IMG/VR virus record: IMGVR_UViG_3300037492_000382
Coordinates: 1 to 29,890 of that record
DNA: 29,890 nt
Strand: one strand, 5' to 3'
Source of the DNA: a virus
How positions within the stretch are numbered: position 1 is the stretch's first letter; the number at the start of each line of letters is the position of its first letter. The notes below the pieces were generated by a model, which did no database searches, was not told the origin of the DNA, and saw only the letters and a list, made by a program, of their open reading frames with translations. Of the stretch, positions 28,384-29,890 are shown one piece after another. The translations under genes and the position numbers were made by a program.

Positions 28384-29246
28384 TTCGGCCCCGCGGAAAG
28401 CCACCGCTCTGGGAACAGGTCCTTGATGTCCCATCGCGGAGGAGGGTAGGCCGGACCGAACCAGAGCGTGGGGCGGACGATGATCGCCGATGGCTTCTCG
28501 GACAGCCACGCGGCCCACCAGGACATCGTGCTGTTCGAGATGATCTTGTGGTCGCAGAGCAGCATGCACGCGAAGTCCCATACCGGATCGTCTTCCGGAC
28601 CTCCCCGGTAGACGGCGTTCGGCAGAGGAAAGTTCTCGGAGCACCAGGCAGCGTCCGCACTGTCGTTCGAGAATACCACGTACGCAAGAGCTTGCTTCGT
28701 GCACTGTGACAGTAGGTCGATTGCGTTCCGATAGTACGCGAGAGGTTGAAGCGGAATGAACGAGGCGTGCAATTTGGGATCGATTCCGCCGCCGTGGACG
28801 TTGTCTCCCCTCCTCATGTGCAGCATGACGGTGGAATATCCCGGAGGCAGGGTCCTGTCCCACTCGCTGCGATAACCATCCATGTCCGCCGTGGCTCTCT
28901 CGACATACTTGGACGCCGGGACTAGATGGCTCCGAACGGTTTCCCCGACGTGCTCGAAGTACTTCTCCGTCTGGTAGTAACCGAAGAAGTCCGTTCCGTC
29001 CTCAACGCTGAAGACTGATTCGTCGAAGCCGTACTGTCGCTCGCGATGACTCGGTGTGATCCGGCGTGACGGATGGATTGAGGCGTTGAAGACTTCTTCC
29101 GGGAGATGGAACTCACCGAGGAGATGACGCATCCGCGGGATTCCTATCTTGAAGCCGGTTTTGGCTGCCACGCCCAGGAGCAGAGCGTACTGGAAGAGCT
29201 GGTTGCCAAGGCGGCCGTGACTGCCGAGACGGCTGAACGAGATCAT
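28380..29246 (-). CDS. Alpha-1,2-fucosyltransferase-like enzyme (GT11)
   Basis: The 288-residue product shows the GT11 features: GRLGNQLFQYA (11-21), FGYYQTEKYFE (88-98), MLHMRRGDN (141-149, the nucleotide-binding H-x-R-R-G-D), FSNDSADAAW, and ISNSTMSWWAAWL (236-248). These enzymes transfer L-fucose from GDP-L-fucose in alpha-1,2 linkage. No GDP-fucose synthesis gene is present here, but GDP-L-galactose, which differs only by a 6-hydroxyl, could be supplied by the epimerase at 24230-25225. It overlaps neighbouring genes by 4 bases on both sides. Confidence 0.88.
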   Translation of the reverse strand: MISFSRLGSHGRLGNQLFQYALLLGVAAKTGFKIGIPRMRHLLGEFHLPEEVFNASIHPSRRITPSHRERQYGFDESVFSVEDGTDFFGYYQTEKYFEHVGETVRSHLVPASKYVERATADMDGYRSEWDRTLPPGYSTVMLHMRRGDNVHGGGIDPKLHASFIPLQPLAYYRNAIDLLSQCTKQALAYVVFSNDSADAAWCSENFPLPNAVYRGGPEDDPVWDFACMLLCDHKIISNSTMSWWAAWLSEKPSAIIVRPTLWFGPAYPPPRWDIKDLFPERWLSAGPK

Positions 29247-29884
29247 GACAGGGCACCCTGCGAAGACCGGACGCGCTGTGCTGCGGCTCGGTGTTCTGCC
29301 CGATGCGCGACCGTCAGGGAGTCGTCGTGCTTGCGGTACAGCACCAAGGGCTGCGGAACGTGGACGAACTCAACTCCCGCTCTCAAGGCGCGGAACATGA
29401 AGTCGAGATCTTCCGCCAAGAGCAGCGACGGATCGTACCCCCCCACGAGGTCGAACGCCTTCCTGGTCATCACCGGGCTGGTGACGAGGTGGTCTCGCTG
29501 GAGCAGCCCGTCCATCGTCACCACTTCGCCTAGCATCGGGCGCTGACGATCCCAGAGGATGCCGGACGTGCAGATGCAGTTCTCTCGCTCGCCTATCGCT
29601 TGGAGCGAAAGGCTCAGCTTGTCCACATGCCACGCGTCGTCGGCATCGAGGAAAGCGATGAATGGGCAGGAGCAGAGTCGAGCACCGGCATTCCGCGCTA
29701 CTGCCGGTCCAGCGTGATCGATCCTCAGGCCGGCGCCCGGGATTGGATGGTCGGACCCGTCATCGACGACGAAGAGGTGAAGGTCCACCGCTTGTTGGCG
29801 CACGGACTCAACGGCCTCCGCTAGATAGCGATCGCAGTTGTAGACCGGGATCACGACGTCAACTACGGGATGCTCCGCGCTCAC
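29243..29884 (-). CDS. Family 2 glycosyltransferase
   Basis: The 213-residue product begins VDVVIPVYNCDRYLAEAVES, followed by VDDGS, AGPAVARNAGARL and FLDADDAW, which holds the D-x-D metal motif; LLAEDLDFMFRAL is the usual ED acceptor-side motif. The start is GTG 29884, overlapping a likely upstream stop as GTGA at the window edge, so another gene probably precedes it. It is shorter than many GT2 proteins, with a basic C-terminus. It transfers an unknown sugar, probably to the same glycan as the neighbouring enzymes. Confidence 0.85.
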   Translation of the reverse strand: MSAEHPVVDVVIPVYNCDRYLAEAVESVRQQAVDLHLFVVDDGSDHPIPGAGLRIDHAGPAVARNAGARLCSCPFIAFLDADDAWHVDKLSLSLQAIGERENCICTSGILWDRQRPMLGEVVTMDGLLQRDHLVTSPVMTRKAFDLVGGYDPSLLLAEDLDFMFRALRAGVEFVHVPQPLVLYRKHDDSLTVAHRAEHRAAAQRVRSSQGALS

Positions 29885-29890
29885 GGCATC

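Noticed and set aside
27817-28863. Long form (348 residues) of the SAM methyltransferase
   Set aside because: Its extra N-terminus is antiphase to the GT11 gene. The ATGA overlap at 28383 marks the real start.
1-29890. CRISPR array, insertion sequence or diversity-generating retroelement
   Set aside because: No spaced direct repeats, transposase, reverse transcriptase or template/variable repeat pair was seen. The RCC1 repeats are protein-level repeats.

Overview
The window is part of a tailed-phage genome (or prophage) with a long non-contractile tail, from a GC-rich bacterial host. Three things support this: a complete head-tail connector, tail and lysis series on the minus strand; a recombination and early-gene series on the plus strand; and dense packing with 4-base ATGA/GTGA overlaps. 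A near-consensus sigma70-type extended -10 promoter and Shine-Dalgarno sites indicate a bacterial host. A GH108-type lysozyme and a gene-transfer-agent-like tail tip fit a diderm host, possibly a proteobacterium, but nothing here fixes the host. No integrase, repressor, terminase, portal, capsid or polymerase is visible, so lifestyle cannot be decided. The head genes probably lie beyond the right edge.

Plus-strand half (about 1-10,370): a RecE-like PD-(D/E)XK nuclease, a putative annealing protein and an SMC/RecF-like ATPase form a recombination cassette. A more AT-rich HNH homing endonuclease gene sits at the end of the ATPase gene. Next come small proteins, a strong promoter, two conserved phage proteins, one tRNA-like gene (CAU anticodon) with a 17-nt insertion in its anticodon loop, and a chain of overlapping genes for small, often zinc-binding proteins. 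Two further conserved phage proteins flank a striking 5-nt-period G-rich repeat array (9069-9203), and a second HNH-type gene ends the series. Several gene gaps hold large GC-rich stem-loops without U-tracts. No gap exceeds 300 bases.

Minus-strand half (29,884 down to 10,193): reading in transcription order, a seven-gene cassette (GT2, GT11 fucosyltransferase-like, SAM methyltransferase, FkbM methyltransferase, a second glycosyltransferase, a nucleotide-sugar dehydrogenase, a GDP-mannose 3,5-epimerase homologue) runs directly into head-tail adaptor, stopper, neck and tail terminator. Then come a tail-tube protein fused to a lectin-like domain, the plain tube protein, a G/GT chaperone pair with a textbook -1 frameshift site, the tape measure, two tandem DUF2460 distal-tail proteins, a DUF2163 hub, and a large tail-tip protein carrying an inserted seven-repeat RCC1-type beta-propeller and a poly-Ser tail. 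A coiled-coil membrane protein, the lysozyme, two small membrane proteins (holin candidates) and a last small protein close the series.

The most unusual points are the RCC1 propeller inside the tail-tip protein, the pentanucleotide array that could form two-tier G-quadruplexes, the interrupted tRNA, and a glycan cassette whose epimerase and fucosyltransferase-like enzyme together could attach L-galactose to the virion.
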